Source: Verrucomicrobiota bacterium (GTDB lineage: Bacteria > Verrucomicrobiota > Verrucomicrobiia > Limisphaerales > UBA1100). From it: 13,357 nt of DNA. Below the pieces are notes generated by a model, which saw only the letters and a list, made by a program, of their open reading frames with translations, was not told the DNA's origin and made no database searches. Shown one piece after another: positions 12,968 to 13,357 of this stretch. The stretch covers positions 1 to 13,357 of the forward strand of contig JAPKDK010000054.1 in the NCBI GenBank assembly GCA_028872645.1, read 5' to 3'. Each line of letters starts with the position of its first letter. The first letter of the stretch is position 1. Made by a program: the position numbers and the translations under genes.

Positions 12968-13357
12968 TTATTTAAAGGCGGTACTAAATGGAGAAGCCGG
13001 CAGCCCAGCCCCATTCACGAGGTTGGGCTCAGCCAGTTGATGCCAGCCAAAGCGCACGTGGACCGGATTTTTCACCGCATCACTCTTTACGATCAAATGG
13101 TCACCATAAACGATCGTTGCCTTGGCCGGATGCCATTTGCCATCCTTGCCGGCAATTTCAAAGTGGCTGACGGGCTGCTTGTCGTTGGTGGCCAAGCCGC
13201 CGGTGCTGTCCTTCTGAAAATGGACTGTCAGGCTGTCCTTCCCTTCAGCATGATCAATCTTTGAGAAGATAGGACCTGAATACTGACCTTTGAGCTTCTT
13301 GCCGTAGTCCTTGGTCAACGCCCACAAAGCGAGGCGCTTACCAACATCCTGTTTGTT
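12968..13357 (-). CDS. Sialate O-acetylesterase, C-terminal part (5' end outside window)
   Basis: The last 129 residues of a protein run off the window edge in an open frame. The visible start NKQDVGKRLALWALTKDYG, YSGPIFSKI, the GGLAT turn, HFEIAGKDGKWHPA, and the ending VRFGWHQLAEPNLVNGAGLPASPF are the C-terminal beta domain of the bacterial sialate O-acetylesterase family (SIAE-like, long form). The catalytic SGNH domain lies upstream, outside the window. Any start codon visible here, such as TTG at 13327, is internal. The family deacetylates O-acetylated sugars in the periplasm. The SGNH gene follows one base after the stop. Confidence 0.9.
   Translation of the reverse strand, partial: NKQDVGKRLALWALTKDYGKKLKGQYSGPIFSKIDHAEGKDSLTVHFQKDSTGGLATNDKQPVSHFEIAGKDGKWHPAKATIVYGDHLIVKSDAVKNPVHVRFGWHQLAEPNLVNGAGLPASPFSTAFK

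Overview
The window is ordinary-looking chromosomal DNA from a GC-rich bacterium of the PVC group. Verrucomicrobiota is most likely and Planctomycetota is the main alternative. The evidence is the set of families: a Tat-exported DUF1501 protein, a secreted DUF1080 (3-keto-disaccharide hydrolase-like) protein, a PQQ-type beta-propeller, a secreted von Willebrand A (VWA) protein, DUF1028, a sialate O-acetylesterase and an SGNH acetylesterase. Many products carry Sec, Tat or lipoprotein signals, as expected of a polysaccharide-scavenging heterotroph. I see no rRNA, tRNA, CRISPR array, insertion sequence, integrase, toxin-antitoxin pair or phage gene. No stretch longer than 135 bases lacks a gene.

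Layout. (1) Bases 1-3201, plus strand: the 3' part of a DUF1501 gene, a DUF1080 gene possibly preceded by a 22-codon leader ORF that overlaps its start codon, and a lipoprotein of the YiiX/NlpC-P60-like cysteine peptidase class. (2) 3203-3418, minus: slyX, convergent with the lipoprotein gene. (3) 3419-3553: a divergent intergenic region with a long imperfect inverted repeat and a small perfect hairpin, then the PQQ-propeller gene on the plus strand (3554-4852). (4) 8194 down to 4906, minus: hflK, hflC, a 30-residue membrane micro-ORF directly after hflC, and a secreted VWA gene, ending at a strong intrinsic terminator (4852-4885). (5) 11355 down to 8314, minus: DUF1028, a secreted acetylxylan-esterase-like hydrolase, and a zinc-dependent phospholipase C-like protein, closely packed. 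(6) 11433-12212, plus: a YdfG-type short-chain dehydrogenase whose terminator lies inside the 3' end of the opposing gene. (7) 13357 down to 12217, minus: the 3' end of a sialate O-acetylesterase gene with a small SGNH acetylesterase one base behind it.

How the genes fit together. The plus-strand block and the esterase clusters look like surface carbohydrate processing (de-O-acetylation, keto-sugar glycoside cleavage). hflK and hflC encode the SPFH membrane scaffold that regulates FtsH proteolysis. The micro-ORF and VWA protein behind them are the least conventional arrangement here. I found nothing that clearly amounts to a new system. The best leads are the hflKC-micro-ORF-VWA transcription unit, the leader ORF before the DUF1080 gene, and the inverted repeat between slyX and the PQQ gene.
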